From positions 1 to 64,000 of the forward strand of contig VXTM01000045.1 of the NCBI GenBank assembly GCA_009837445.1: a stretch of DNA of 64,000 nucleotides. The letters are read 5' to 3'. The notes below the pieces were generated by a model. It was not told the origin of the DNA. It ran no database searches and saw only the letters and a list, made by a program, of their open reading frames with translations. This document shows positions 55,020-64,000 of the stretch, one piece after another. This DNA is from Acidimicrobiaceae bacterium (GTDB lineage Bacteria > Actinomycetota > Acidimicrobiia > Acidimicrobiales > Aldehydirespiratoraceae). The translations under genes were made by a program, and so were the position numbers. Numbering within the stretch: position 1 is the first letter of the stretch; every line of letters starts with the position of its first letter.

Positions 55020-56006
55020 CTAGATCAGTCCCAGCGCAGCCACCGTGTCGCGCTCGGCGGCCAGTTCGGCTACCGAGGCCTCGATACGGGACCGGGAGAA
55101 GTCGTCGATGTCGAGCCCGCCGACGATCTGGTAGGCGCCGCCGGCGCAGGTGGCCGGGAACGACGAGATCAACCCCTCGGGCACGCCGTAGCTGCCGTCG
55201 GAGGGCACCGCCATCGACACCCAGTCCCCCGGCGGGGTGCCCAGCATCCAGTCGCGCACATGGTCGATAGCCGCGTTGGCGGCGGAGGCCGCCGACGAGG
55301 CGCCCCGGGCCTCGATGATGGCCGCGCCCCGCTGCTGCACGGTGGGGATGAAGGAATCCTCGAGCCAGGCCTGGTCGTCGACGAGCGCCGCCGCGCTGCG
55401 CCCCCCCACCTCGCAGTGGAACACGTCGGGGTACTGGGTGGCGGAGTGGTTGCCCCAGATGGTCATCCTGGCGATGTCGCCCACGGTGACGCCGAGGCGG
55501 GCTGCGAGCTGGGCCTTGGCCCGGTTGTGGTCGAGGCGGGTCATGGCCGTGAACCGCTCGCGGGGAACGCCGGCTGCGTTGTTCATGGCGATCAGGCAGT
55601 TGGTGTTGGCCGGGTTGCCCACCACCAGCACCCGCAGGTCGTCGGCGGCGCCTGCGGCCAGGGCCCTGCCCTGCACGGTGAAGATGGCACCGTTGGCCTC
55701 CAGCAGGTCCTTGCGCTCCATTCCCTTGGTACGGGGCCGCGAGCCCACCAGCAGGGCGATCTGGGCTCCTTCGAAGGCCTCGCCGGGGTCGTCGCTGAGC
55801 ACCATCCCGTCCAGCAGACCGAAGGCGCAGTCGTCGAGCTCCATGGCCACCCCCCGCAAGGCGTCCATGGCAGGGGGAATCTCCAGCATCTGCAGGATCA
55901 CCGGCTGGTCCGGGCCCAGCATCGACCCGGAGGCGATGCGGAACAGCAGGCTGTAGCCGATCTGGCCGGCGGCGCCGGTGACGGCCACTCGTACGGGATC
56001 GTTCAT
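55020..56006 (-). CDS. mdh: malate dehydrogenase
   Basis: The 328-aa NAD-dependent enzyme has [70 protein letters not shown] and the catalytic-His segment [15 protein letters not shown]. It is of the cytosolic/thermophile type common in actinobacteria and catalyses malate/oxaloacetate interconversion. ATG 56006; the open frame extends upstream only as overlap with the ABC gene. Confidence 0.95.
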   Translation of the reverse strand: MNDPVRVAVTGAAGQIGYSLLFRIASGSMLGPDQPVILQMLEIPPAMDALRGVAMELDDCAFGLLDGMVLSDDPGEAFEGAQIALLVGSRPRTKGMERKDLLEANGAIFTVQGRALAAGAADDLRVLVVGNPANTNCLIAMNNAAGVPRERFTAMTRLDHNRAKAQLAARLGVTVGDIARMTIWGNHSATQYPDVFHCEVGGRSAAALVDDQAWLEDSFIPTVQQRGAAIIEARGASSAASAANAAIDHVRDWMLGTPPGDWVSMAVPSDGSYGVPEGLISSFPATCAGGAYQIVGGLDIDDFSRSRIEASVAELAAERDTVAALGLI

Positions 56007-56032
56007 GACGCCACCGTACCGGGCACTCGCAT

Positions 56033-57895
56033 TCAGAGGCGCGGGGCGGCCCGACGGGTGTTGCCCACCCAGGACTCGTGCAGCCGGGCGTACACGCCGC
56101 CGGCCTCGACGAGTTCGTCGTGGCGGCCCTGCTCGACGATGCGGCCGTCGTCGAACACCAGGACCAGGTCTGCCCGTTCGGCGGTGCTGAGACGGTGAGC
56201 CACCGACACCGTCGTGCGGCCCTGAGCCAGATGGGCCAGGGCCACCGCCAGCGCCTCCTCCGTCTCCGGATCCACCGCGGAGGTGGCCTCGTCGAGCAGG
56301 AGCAGGCCCGGGTCGGCAACCTGGGCCCGGGCCAGGGCCACCAGCTGGCGCTCGCCCACCGACAGCCGGCCGCCCCGCTGGCCCACCGGGGTGCGCATAC
56401 CGGCAGGCAGGCCCTCCACCCACCGCCGCAGCCCGAGCGCCTCCACCGCGGCAGCCGCGTCGGCCTCGGTGGCGCCGGGCCGGCCGTAGCGGATGTTGTC
56501 CTCGATGGTGGCTGCGAACAGGAAGCCGTCCTGCGGCACCATGCGTATGCCCCGGCGGCGTGAGTCGGGCGCCACGGCCCGCAGGTCCACCCCGCCGATC
56601 AGCACGTCGCCGGAATTGGGGTCGGCGAGACGGGCCAGCAGCCGTACGAAGGTGGTCTTGCCCGAACCGGTCTCGCCCACCACCGCCACGTCGGCATCGG
56701 CCGGCACGGCCACATCGATCCCCCGCAGCACGGGCTCGGCGGCGCGGTACGAGAAGCTCACGTCCCGCACCTCCACCGGCAACGGCCCCGCGGGAAGTTC
56801 CTCCGCATCAGCGGGGGCCGGCTCGACCACGTCGACGGGCGTGTCGAGCACGCCCATCACCTTCCACCAGGCCGCCAGCGCGGCCTGGGTGTTGTCGAAC
56901 ACCTCGCCGATCTCGGAGATCGGCCTGATCAGCAGGCGCACGAGGAACACGAAGGCCACCAGACCGCCGGGGCCGATACCCAACTCGTCGCCCCACGTCA
57001 CCCCGGCGACGATGGCCGCGGCCAGCGCCACCGACGAAGCCAGATCGACCACGGGCAGCATGAAGGCCCACCACTTGAAGGCCGACAGTTGGGCCCCGTA
57101 CTGGCGGTCCACCGCGTGGTCGAGACGGGCCCGCACGGCGTTTCGATAGCCGTAGGCCCGTATCACCGCGGCAGCCGACACCGTCTCGCTGGTGTGGCCC
57201 ATGGTCTCGGCCACCCGGTCCCGGACACGGCCATGGGCCGCGATCTGGCGGCGCTGTATCCAGCGCAAGTACGGCAGCAGCGGCAGGTGCAGGACGAGCA
57301 CCAGCAGCGTGAGCTGCCAGCTGTAGAAGAGCATCACCGCCAGCGTCGCCACGATCAGTATCGGGTTGATGGTCCACGACATGGCCCCCCACTGCATGAA
57401 TATGGCCATGGCCTCGATGTCGCTGGTCACCCGGGCCACTAGCACCCCCCGGCGCGACTCGGTGTGGGTGGCCAGGCTCAGCCGGTGTATGTGCTCGAAC
57501 GCCCGGACCCTCAGCGCGAGCAGCACCGACTCGGCCATCTGCACCAGCCGGATCAGCGCGAAGCGGCTCGCCGCGGCCACCACCAGGACCGTGGCCAGCG
57601 CGGCTAGCGACAGGGTCCACACAACGCCGGGCCGGTAGCCGTCGGGACCGATGACGCCGTGGTCGAGGACGAGTTGCACCATGACCGGCACGATCAGCCT
57701 GCCCACCGCGGCGAACAGGCCCACCGCGGCTATCACCGGCATGCCCCTGCGCAGTCCGGGGCTCATGGCGATGCCGCGGCGCAGCACCTGGAGTGCCTTG
57801 ATGTCGTCGGTGGCCGGTGCTTCCGGAGCCCGGTCGGGACCGGCCGGTGCATCGCCCATCTGTGCCCGGCCCAGGTCGACAGCGGGGTCACTCAT
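56033..57895 (-). CDS. ABC exporter half-transporter (catalytically complete partner)
   Basis: The 620-aa protein fuses a six-helix transmembrane domain and a nucleotide-binding domain with Walker [10 protein letters not shown], signature LSVGERQ and Walker [13 protein letters not shown] (catalytic Glu present). The ATG overlaps the stop of the partner gene (ATGA), implying a heterodimer. The signature motif LSVGE differs from LSGGQ, as seen in such pairs. Substrate unknown. Confidence 0.9.
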   Translation of the reverse strand: MSDPAVDLGRAQMGDAPAGPDRAPEAPATDDIKALQVLRRGIAMSPGLRRGMPVIAAVGLFAAVGRLIVPVMVQLVLDHGVIGPDGYRPGVVWTLSLAALATVLVVAAASRFALIRLVQMAESVLLALRVRAFEHIHRLSLATHTESRRGVLVARVTSDIEAMAIFMQWGAMSWTINPILIVATLAVMLFYSWQLTLLVLVLHLPLLPYLRWIQRRQIAAHGRVRDRVAETMGHTSETVSAAAVIRAYGYRNAVRARLDHAVDRQYGAQLSAFKWWAFMLPVVDLASSVALAAAIVAGVTWGDELGIGPGGLVAFVFLVRLLIRPISEIGEVFDNTQAALAAWWKVMGVLDTPVDVVEPAPADAEELPAGPLPVEVRDVSFSYRAAEPVLRGIDVAVPADADVAVVGETGSGKTTFVRLLARLADPNSGDVLIGGVDLRAVAPDSRRRGIRMVPQDGFLFAATIEDNIRYGRPGATEADAAAAVEALGLRRWVEGLPAGMRTPVGQRGGRLSVGERQLVALARAQVADPGLLLLDEATSAVDPETEEALAVALAHLAQGRTTVSVAHRLSTAERADLVLVFDDGRIVEQGRHDELVEAGGVYARLHESWVGNTRRAAPRL

Positions 57896-59670
57896 CGGGA
57901 ATCGCCGCCTACCCGCTGGGCCTCTGGGGCTGCCGCCTGCTCGTAGGCCGAGACCAGCGACCGGTAGTCGTCGAGGGCCAGCAACTCTTCGTGGGTGCCG
58001 GTGGCCGCGATCCTCCCGCCGGCGAGGTACGCCACCCGGTCGGCGAGTTCGATGGTCGAGATCCGATGCGCCACCACCAGCAGCGTGGTGTCCAGCCCGT
58101 TGCGGAGGTTGGCAAGGATCTCGCTCTCGACCACGGGATCGACCGCGCTGGTGGCGTCGTCGAGCATCAGCAGCCTGGGCGCCCGCACCAGGGCCCGGGC
58201 CAGCGCCACCCTCTGCCGCTGACCGCCCGAGAGGGTCACGCCCCGCTCCCCCACCACGGTGGCGCCGCCGTCGGGCAGAGCCTCCACGAAAGCTCCGGCA
58301 GCCGCCGAGCGGAGCGCGCCGGTCACATCGGCCGGGCCGCGCCCGCGCTTCATGTCGACGTTCTCGACCACCGAGTCGGCGAACAGGAAAGCCTCCTGGA
58401 ACACCAGCGCGACCGCCTCGTGGAGCTCGCCGGAGCCGAGGTTGCCGAGATCGGTGCCCGACAGGCGGATCGAGCCCCGTGCCAGGTCATTGAGCCCGGC
58501 CACGGTCTCGAGCAGGGTCGACTTGCCCGACCCGGTCGCACCCACCAGGGCGACGGTCTCACCCGGTTGCACATGGAGCGATACCCCGTCGAGCACCAGC
58601 CGCGAGCCGTAGCCCACCGCCAGGTCCTCGATCTCCAGATCGAGCGGACCCTCCGGCAGCATCCGGGGGCCCGCTGCCGGCGGCGCCGGGACGGGCCGTT
58701 CCAGCACCCGGTCCACCCGCTCCAGCGACACCACCGAGCGGGGCATCTCCTCCAGGAAGAAGCCCACGATGAACAGCGGCAGGGCCAGCAGCGAGAACAG
58801 CGTGGCCGCCAGCACCAGGTCGCCGGGCGTGGCCGAGCCCCGCCCCACCAGCCAGGCGCCCACCAGCAGCAGGGCGATGGCGCCCACCGTGGGCAGGGCG
58901 TCGATGGCCGGCTCGAAGGCGGCCCGCATCCGGCCCACCCGGATGCGCTCGTCGCGCAGCCGCTGCGACGCGACCCGCATCCGCTCCACCTCCATGGGCT
59001 CCCGGCCCAGAGTCTTCACCACCACGGCCCCGTCGAAGCTCTCGTGGGCCACCTCCGACACCTCACCGACCCGGCGCTGCACCTCGGCCGAGGGCGCCTC
59101 GACCCTGCGGGTGTAGATCCGGCTGATCAGCGCCAGCGCCGGGAACACGATCGCCGCGATCAGCGCCAGCAGCGGGTGAGCCACGAACAGCGCCACCATC
59201 GTGACGATCACCAGGACCACCACGCTCACCGCGAACGCCAGCGGCTTGAGGACCATGGTGGCCGTGTTGACGTCGGAGTCGGCATGGGCCAGCAGCTCGC
59301 CCGGGTCGCGTTCGCGGTGGAAGTCCATGGGCAGGTCGATGTAGCGGTGCAGCAGGGCCCGCCGCCAGTCGCGCTGGGTTCGCAGCTCGGCCATGGCCAG
59401 GAACCATCGGCGCATCAGCACCGACACCCCGCTGGCCACCGAGATCCCGATCACCAGGATCGCGGCCACCGCCGGGGCGGTGCGCTCGGTTTCGTCAGCG
59501 ATGATCACGTGGTCGGTGATCCAGCCCAGCAGCCAGGCGGTTCCCACCGTGGTGGCGACGAACCCGAGCGCGCCGATCAGGGCCAACCCGTGTGAGACGG
59601 GATGGGCCCGCACCGACCGCATGATCAGCCGGTAGCCCCGGCGGGCGATGCCCTCGCGGTAGGGGCTCAT
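57892..59670 (-). CDS. ABC exporter half-transporter (degenerate Walker B partner)
   Basis: The 592-aa protein has the same layout, Walker A GATGSGKST and signature LSGGQRQRVALARAL, but Walker B reads LMLDDATSAVD, with Asp for the catalytic Glu. That marks one non-hydrolysing site, normal in heterodimeric exporters of the TM287/288 type. ATG 59670 follows AGGGG by 4 nt; GTG 59673 is next to it. Overlaps the downstream gene; a 47-nt palindromic repeat lies just upstream. Confidence 0.9.
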   Translation of the reverse strand: MSPYREGIARRGYRLIMRSVRAHPVSHGLALIGALGFVATTVGTAWLLGWITDHVIIADETERTAPAVAAILVIGISVASGVSVLMRRWFLAMAELRTQRDWRRALLHRYIDLPMDFHRERDPGELLAHADSDVNTATMVLKPLAFAVSVVVLVIVTMVALFVAHPLLALIAAIVFPALALISRIYTRRVEAPSAEVQRRVGEVSEVAHESFDGAVVVKTLGREPMEVERMRVASQRLRDERIRVGRMRAAFEPAIDALPTVGAIALLLVGAWLVGRGSATPGDLVLAATLFSLLALPLFIVGFFLEEMPRSVVSLERVDRVLERPVPAPPAAGPRMLPEGPLDLEIEDLAVGYGSRLVLDGVSLHVQPGETVALVGATGSGKSTLLETVAGLNDLARGSIRLSGTDLGNLGSGELHEAVALVFQEAFLFADSVVENVDMKRGRGPADVTGALRSAAAGAFVEALPDGGATVVGERGVTLSGGQRQRVALARALVRAPRLLMLDDATSAVDPVVESEILANLRNGLDTTLLVVAHRISTIELADRVAYLAGGRIAATGTHEELLALDDYRSLVSAYEQAAAPEAQRVGGDSR

Positions 59671-59687
59671 CACACCCCTAAGGAGCG

Positions 59688-59734
59688 GAACTGGCAGCAG
59701 AATGCACGCATGCCGCGCAAAGCACTGCCAATTC
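59688..59734. repeat. 47-nt imperfect palindromic repeat, copy 3
   Basis: This copy has the same ends (GAACTGGCAGC and GCCAATTC) and length as the copies at 2254 and 2325, and differs from copy 2 at about five internal sites. It sits 10 nt downstream of the icd stop and 18 nt upstream of the ABC exporter start, so it may shape the end of the icd transcript. Confidence 0.8.
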
Positions 59735-59743
59735 TCGACTCGG

Positions 59744-60940
<1,197 letters not shown>

Positions 60941-60972
60941 GTATACCGAGGCTACGGCCAGTCATGGCCCGT

Positions 60973-61644
60973 TCAGCCGGCCAGGGCTTGGGCCTCGTCG
61001 AACACCGCTTGCAGGCGCTGGCGGACATCCTCCGAGAAGCGGCTCATCTGCGGACGGGTCATCCGGCCCCCGGGCGGCCGTATCGGAGGGCCGGCGACCA
61101 TGGCGACCCGCACCGGCCGCGGCAGGCGGGTGCCGGTGGACATGGCCGCCTCGGTGCCCGCGATTCCGACCGGCACGATGACGGCGCCGGTGCGGGACGC
61201 GAGATAGCTCATGCCGTCGAACACCGACTCCACCCGGGGCCCGGTCTGACGGCCCCCTTCGGGGAACACCACGACCTGCTCGCCCGCCTCCAGCATCCTG
61301 ATCGCCTCCCGAATGGCCTCCCTGTCGGCCGCGCCCCGCCGCACCGGGAAGGCGCCCAGCGCGGCCAGGAACGCCCCGAAGTACTTGTTGGAGAACAGCG
61401 ACTCCTTGGACAGGGCCCGTAGGCGGCGATGGCCGAGCCCGGCCATGAGCGGTGTGTCGAGGTTGGAGCGGTGCACCGGGGCCACGATCACCGGACCCTC
61501 GATGTCCAGGTACGCGCCGCCGCGGCGTCGCACCCGGAAGTACGGGTAGAGCACCACCATGATGGTGCGGCGCACGAAGCGGTAGACCCAGATGGAGCTG
61601 CGCTTGGCCGCGATGCGCTGGGCTCTCTGCTGGAGGTCCTCCAC
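60973..61644 (-). CDS. PlsC-type lysophospholipid acyltransferase
   Basis: The 223-aa protein has the acyltransferase motifs HRSNLD (H-x4-D) and VVFPEGGRQTGP, plus PVGIAGTEA. It acylates a lysophosphatidate or related lipid at the membrane face. GTG start. It is 32 nt upstream of icd on the same strand and divergent from the SDR gene. Confidence 0.85.
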   Translation of the reverse strand: MEDLQQRAQRIAAKRSSIWVYRFVRRTIMVVLYPYFRVRRRGGAYLDIEGPVIVAPVHRSNLDTPLMAGLGHRRLRALSKESLFSNKYFGAFLAALGAFPVRRGAADREAIREAIRMLEAGEQVVVFPEGGRQTGPRVESVFDGMSYLASRTGAVIVPVGIAGTEAAMSTGTRLPRPVRVAMVAGPPIRPPGGRMTRPQMSRFSEDVRQRLQAVFDEAQALAG

Positions 61645-61749
61645 CGGACTCCCTTCGGGTCGGAGGGTCGTGCCGATGGTTGTCTACCACCGACGCGCCC
61701 GGCCGCTGTGGTGAAGAATGGCGAGGCGGCTCAGAGTCGGGAGGCAGGC

Positions 61750-62529
61750 ATGGGAGAACTCGCGGGCAGGACAGCAGTGGTCACCGGCGCGGGCGAGGGC
61801 ATCGGTCGGGCTGTCGCCCGGGCCCTCGTGGCCGAGGGAGCCAACGTGCTCGTGGCCGAGATCGACGAGCAACTCGGCCACGACGCCGCGGCCGAACTCG
61901 GCGACGCCTGCGAGTCGCTGGCCACCGACGTGGGCGATCGGGCCGCGGTCGAAGCCATGGTCGCCCACGCCGCCGGGAGGTGGGGGTCGGTAGACATACT
62001 GGTCAACAACGCCTGGGGCGGCGGCGAGATCAGCCGGGTGGAGCGCAAGACCGAGGCCGGCATGTCGCGGGCTCTGGCCGTGGGGTTCTACGGCCCGTTC
62101 TGGGCCATGAGCGCGGCCCTGCCCGTGATGAGGGCCAACGGCTGGGGCCGGATCATCAACATGTGCTCGCTCAACGGGGTGAATGCCCACATAGGAACGG
62201 TCGAGTACAACTCGGCCAAGGAGGCGCTGCGAGCGGCTACCCGCACCGCGGCCCGGGAGTGGGCCGGGTGGGGCATAACCGCCAACATCGTTTGCCCTGC
62301 CGCCAAGTCGGCCAGCTTCCACCGGGTGATGGGCGCCCATCCCGAGTTGCTGGCCGCGGCCGACGCCGCCAACCCGATGGGCCGCATCGGTGACCCCGAC
62401 CGGGACATCGCCCCGGTGGTGGTGTTCCTGGCCTCGGAGGCCAGCCGGTACGTCACCGGCAACACGCTGTTCGTGGACGGCGGGGGCCACATCAACGGAT
62501 CGGCCTGGAAGCCCGACCTCGGCGACTAG
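61750..62529 (+). CDS. short-chain dehydrogenase/reductase
   Basis: The 259-aa Rossmann enzyme has TAVVTGAGEGIGRAVARAL, DILVNNAWGGG, catalytic Ser in NMCSLNG and the Y-x3-K pair in VEYNSAKEALRA. It ends VTGNTLFVDGGGHINGS. NAD(P)-dependent oxidation or reduction of an unknown alcohol or ketone. ATG start; an open frame upstream to 61429 is not coding. Confidence 0.9.
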   Translation: MGELAGRTAVVTGAGEGIGRAVARALVAEGANVLVAEIDEQLGHDAAAELGDACESLATDVGDRAAVEAMVAHAAGRWGSVDILVNNAWGGGEISRVERKTEAGMSRALAVGFYGPFWAMSAALPVMRANGWGRIINMCSLNGVNAHIGTVEYNSAKEALRAATRTAAREWAGWGITANIVCPAAKSASFHRVMGAHPELLAAADAANPMGRIGDPDRDIAPVVVFLASEASRYVTGNTLFVDGGGHINGSAWKPDLGD

Positions 62530-62568
62530 CGCCGTGCTGTCCGGCGGCGGCTGATACCGTCGCCCGCC

Positions 62569-63384
62569 ATGGCATCCGCAGACGACTTCGTACTGGTCGA
62601 CCACCCACGCCCCGACATCGCCCTGCTCACCCTCAACCGGCCCGAGCGCATGAACGCCATGGCCTTCGACGTGATGATCCCGCTGGCCGACGCCCTGCGC
62701 GGCGTCAACAACGACAACGACGTTCGGGCGGTGGTGATCACCGGCGCGGGCCACGGGTTCTGCTCGGGGGCCGACATGGTGGACTCCGGCCGGGTGCCTT
62801 ACATCGAGGGCCTGACCAAGGCGACCATCGCCCACCGAGCCGCCGACCGCCTCCACGAGGTGATCGAGCTGGTCGGGGACCTCCACCAGCCGGTGATCGC
62901 GGCCATCAACGGCGCGGCCATCGGTGGGGGGATGTGCCTGGCCCTGGCCTGCGACATCCGCATCGCGTCGACCGAGGCCTACTTCCGGGCCGCGGGCATC
63001 AACAACGGCCTCACCGCGTCCGAGTTGGGCCTCAGCTTCACTCTGCCGAGGGCGATCGGATCGTCCCGGGCCTTCGAGATCATGCTGACCGGCCGCGACG
63101 TCGACTCCGAGGAGGCGGCCCGCATCGGCCTAGTGAGCGAGACGGTGGCGCCCGAGGATCTGCTGGAGCGCTGCTACGAGATCGGCGCCCGCATCGCGGC
63201 CTTGAGCCGGCCCGGCGTCGAGCTCACCAAGAGGATGCTGTGGGCCGGTCTGGAGGCGTCGAGCTACGCGGCCCACATGCGCTCGGAGATGAACGCCCAG
63301 CTGCTGGTCCGCATGACCACCCGCAACTTCGAGGAGGCCGTCCTGGCCCGCTCGGAGAAGCGCCCCCCAGTCTTCGAGGACTGA
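62569..63384 (+). CDS. enoyl-CoA hydratase/isomerase family protein
   Basis: The 271-aa crotonase-fold protein has VVITGAGHGFCSGADM (oxyanion hole) and AAINGAAIGGGMCLALACDI. It hydrates or isomerises an acyl-CoA double bond. ATG start, 39 nt after the SDR gene, likely the same operon. It ends 23 nt before the stop of the convergent mutase gene. Confidence 0.9.
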   Translation: MASADDFVLVDHPRPDIALLTLNRPERMNAMAFDVMIPLADALRGVNNDNDVRAVVITGAGHGFCSGADMVDSGRVPYIEGLTKATIAHRAADRLHEVIELVGDLHQPVIAAINGAAIGGGMCLALACDIRIASTEAYFRAAGINNGLTASELGLSFTLPRAIGSSRAFEIMLTGRDVDSEEAARIGLVSETVAPEDLLERCYEIGARIAALSRPGVELTKRMLWAGLEASSYAAHMRSEMNAQLLVRMTTRNFEEAVLARSEKRPPVFED

Positions 63385-63407
63385 CCCGCTGGCCCCCGTC
63401 GCTGCGC

Positions 63408-64000
63408 TCAGGCGACGCCGAGGGTGCGGTGAAGGCGCTCCAGGGTGGCGGCTGCGTCGATGCCGTCGTGCCAGACCTCGCCGACGCCGGCGGACTGCAG
63501 CGTCGCGAGCAGGTCGGCGGGGGTGCCGGGGTCGCAGGCCAGGGCCACGAAGCTCGCCCCTGCTTCGGCCAGGGCACTGGCGGTGGCCGTACCCCGCAGG
63601 CGGTACATGTCGTCGGTGCCGGAGATCACCGCCACGGCTAGGCCTGATGCCGCGAAGTCGGCGGCCGCCGCGACGGGCGAGTCCACGCCGGTTGCGCCTT
63701 GGGTCTCGATGCCGCCCGCGGCCAGCAGGTTCTGGGCCCAAGCCGTGCGGGTCGAGTGGGCCGCGGTCGACCCCAGGGCCGCAATCCAGACTGCAGGCCG
63801 CTTGCCGGTAGCGGACTGGTGGCGGTCGGCGGCGTCGCGCAGGTCTTCGAACGGCTCGGCCAGGCGCCTGACCGGCAGACCCGCCGCATCCTCTGCCTCA
63901 TTGGAGCCGTGGCGTGTCGGGTCGGGGTCGTCCAGGAAGGGGAACTCGCTCACGCCGGTGAGGGGCTCGCTCCGGGTTCGCAGAGCCCCCAGGCGACGCT
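63408..64000 (-). CDS. mutA: methylmalonyl-CoA mutase small (beta) subunit, C-terminal part
   Basis: The 3' end of the gene; the open frame continues past the window edge (…RSEPLTGVSEFPFLDDPDP, the link between barrel and B12-like domain of mutase subunits). The C-terminal domain (ALGSTAAHSTRTAWAQN, VAVISGTDDMYRL, TLERLHRTLGV) lacks the cobalt-binding D-x-H-x2-G, which fits the non-catalytic small subunit. The apparent GTG at 63953 is internal. The large subunit would lie outside the window. Confidence 0.75.
   Translation of the reverse strand, partial: RRLGALRTRSEPLTGVSEFPFLDDPDPTRHGSNEAEDAAGLPVRRLAEPFEDLRDAADRHQSATGKRPAVWIAALGSTAAHSTRTAWAQNLLAAGGIETQGATGVDSPVAAAADFAASGLAVAVISGTDDMYRLRGTATASALAEAGASFVALACDPGTPADLLATLQSAGVGEVWHDGIDAAATLERLHRTLGVA

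Noticed and set aside
63408..63953. Complete short gene starting at GTG 63953
   Set aside because: The frame is open to the window edge and the upstream residues (EPLTG before VSEFP) match the interior of a methylmalonyl-CoA mutase subunit.

Overview
The window is about 68-70% GC by eye, densely packed, and reads as actinobacterial chromosome. GTG starts and stop/start overlaps of the ATGA or GTGA type are common. An F420-type luciferase-like oxidoreductase, an actinobacterial-style LeuRS and a Septum_form lipoprotein are present. The mix of Rieske oxygenases, non-pyrrolysine MttB proteins, GMC oxidoreductases and methylmalonyl-CoA mutase fits an uncultured Acidimicrobiia-like organism best. 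That placement is inference; no rRNA or other decisive marker is present.

Layout. 1-2.2 kb: a Rieske oxygenase and an LLM-class oxidoreductase on the minus strand, preceded by a 20-C homopolymer at the window edge. 2.2-2.4 kb: two tandem copies of a 47-nt palindromic repeat (a third lies at 59.7 kb). 2.4-8.05 kb: a plus-strand catabolic operon (PatB-like lyase, agmatinase family, NicX-like dioxygenase, class III aminotransferase, acyl-CoA-dehydrogenase-like flavoenzyme). 8.07-13.5 kb: a minus-strand operon of a membrane-anchored molybdopterin oxidoreductase (catalytic subunit, four-cluster ferredoxin with a Cys-to-Ser change, NrfD) followed directly by a split TPP decarboxylase resembling sulfopyruvate decarboxylase. 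13.6-21.4 kb: mostly housekeeping (tag, amidohydrolase, septum-formation lipoprotein, NUDIX, YcaQ-type glycosylase, leuS). 21.6-27.8 kb: a complete corrinoid methyl-transfer operon (corrinoid protein, DUF1638, Virulence_fact family, methyl-THF methyltransferase, RACo/RamA-like activator, MttB). 27.9-33 kb: a hypothetical gene and a peptide-type ABC importer with one ATPase gene. 33-36.6 kb: MFS transporter, hydrolase and a MetY-like enzyme with a structured leader. 37-41.3 kb: GMC oxidoreductase, GFA protein and a beta-propeller lipoprotein.

41.3-50.6 kb is the most interesting part. On the minus strand lie a second MttB, a GbcA-like Rieske oxygenase and a dimethylglycine-dehydrogenase-like FAD/GcvT protein. 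They diverge, across an intergenic region with perfect inverted repeats, from a conserved unknown gene, a UGSC-family SELENOPROTEIN gene (in-frame TGA at 48441 followed by a SECIS-like stem-loop), a D-2-hydroxyacid dehydrogenase and a convergent amidohydrolase. The selenoprotein resembles the selenocysteine end of the glycine/sarcosine/betaine reductase B subunit. Together with MttB, GbcA-like and DMGDH-like enzymes it suggests a locus for methylated amines such as glycine betaine, but the selenoprotein's role is unknown.

50.7-64 kb returns to core functions: ACT protein, desaturase, SulP transporter, SCP2-like protein, Fpg/Nei glycosylase, malate and isocitrate dehydrogenases, a heterodimeric ABC exporter, acyltransferase, SDR, enoyl-CoA hydratase and the end of a methylmalonyl-CoA mutase small-subunit gene that runs off the window. 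No tRNA, rRNA, CRISPR array, insertion sequence or phage gene was recognised.
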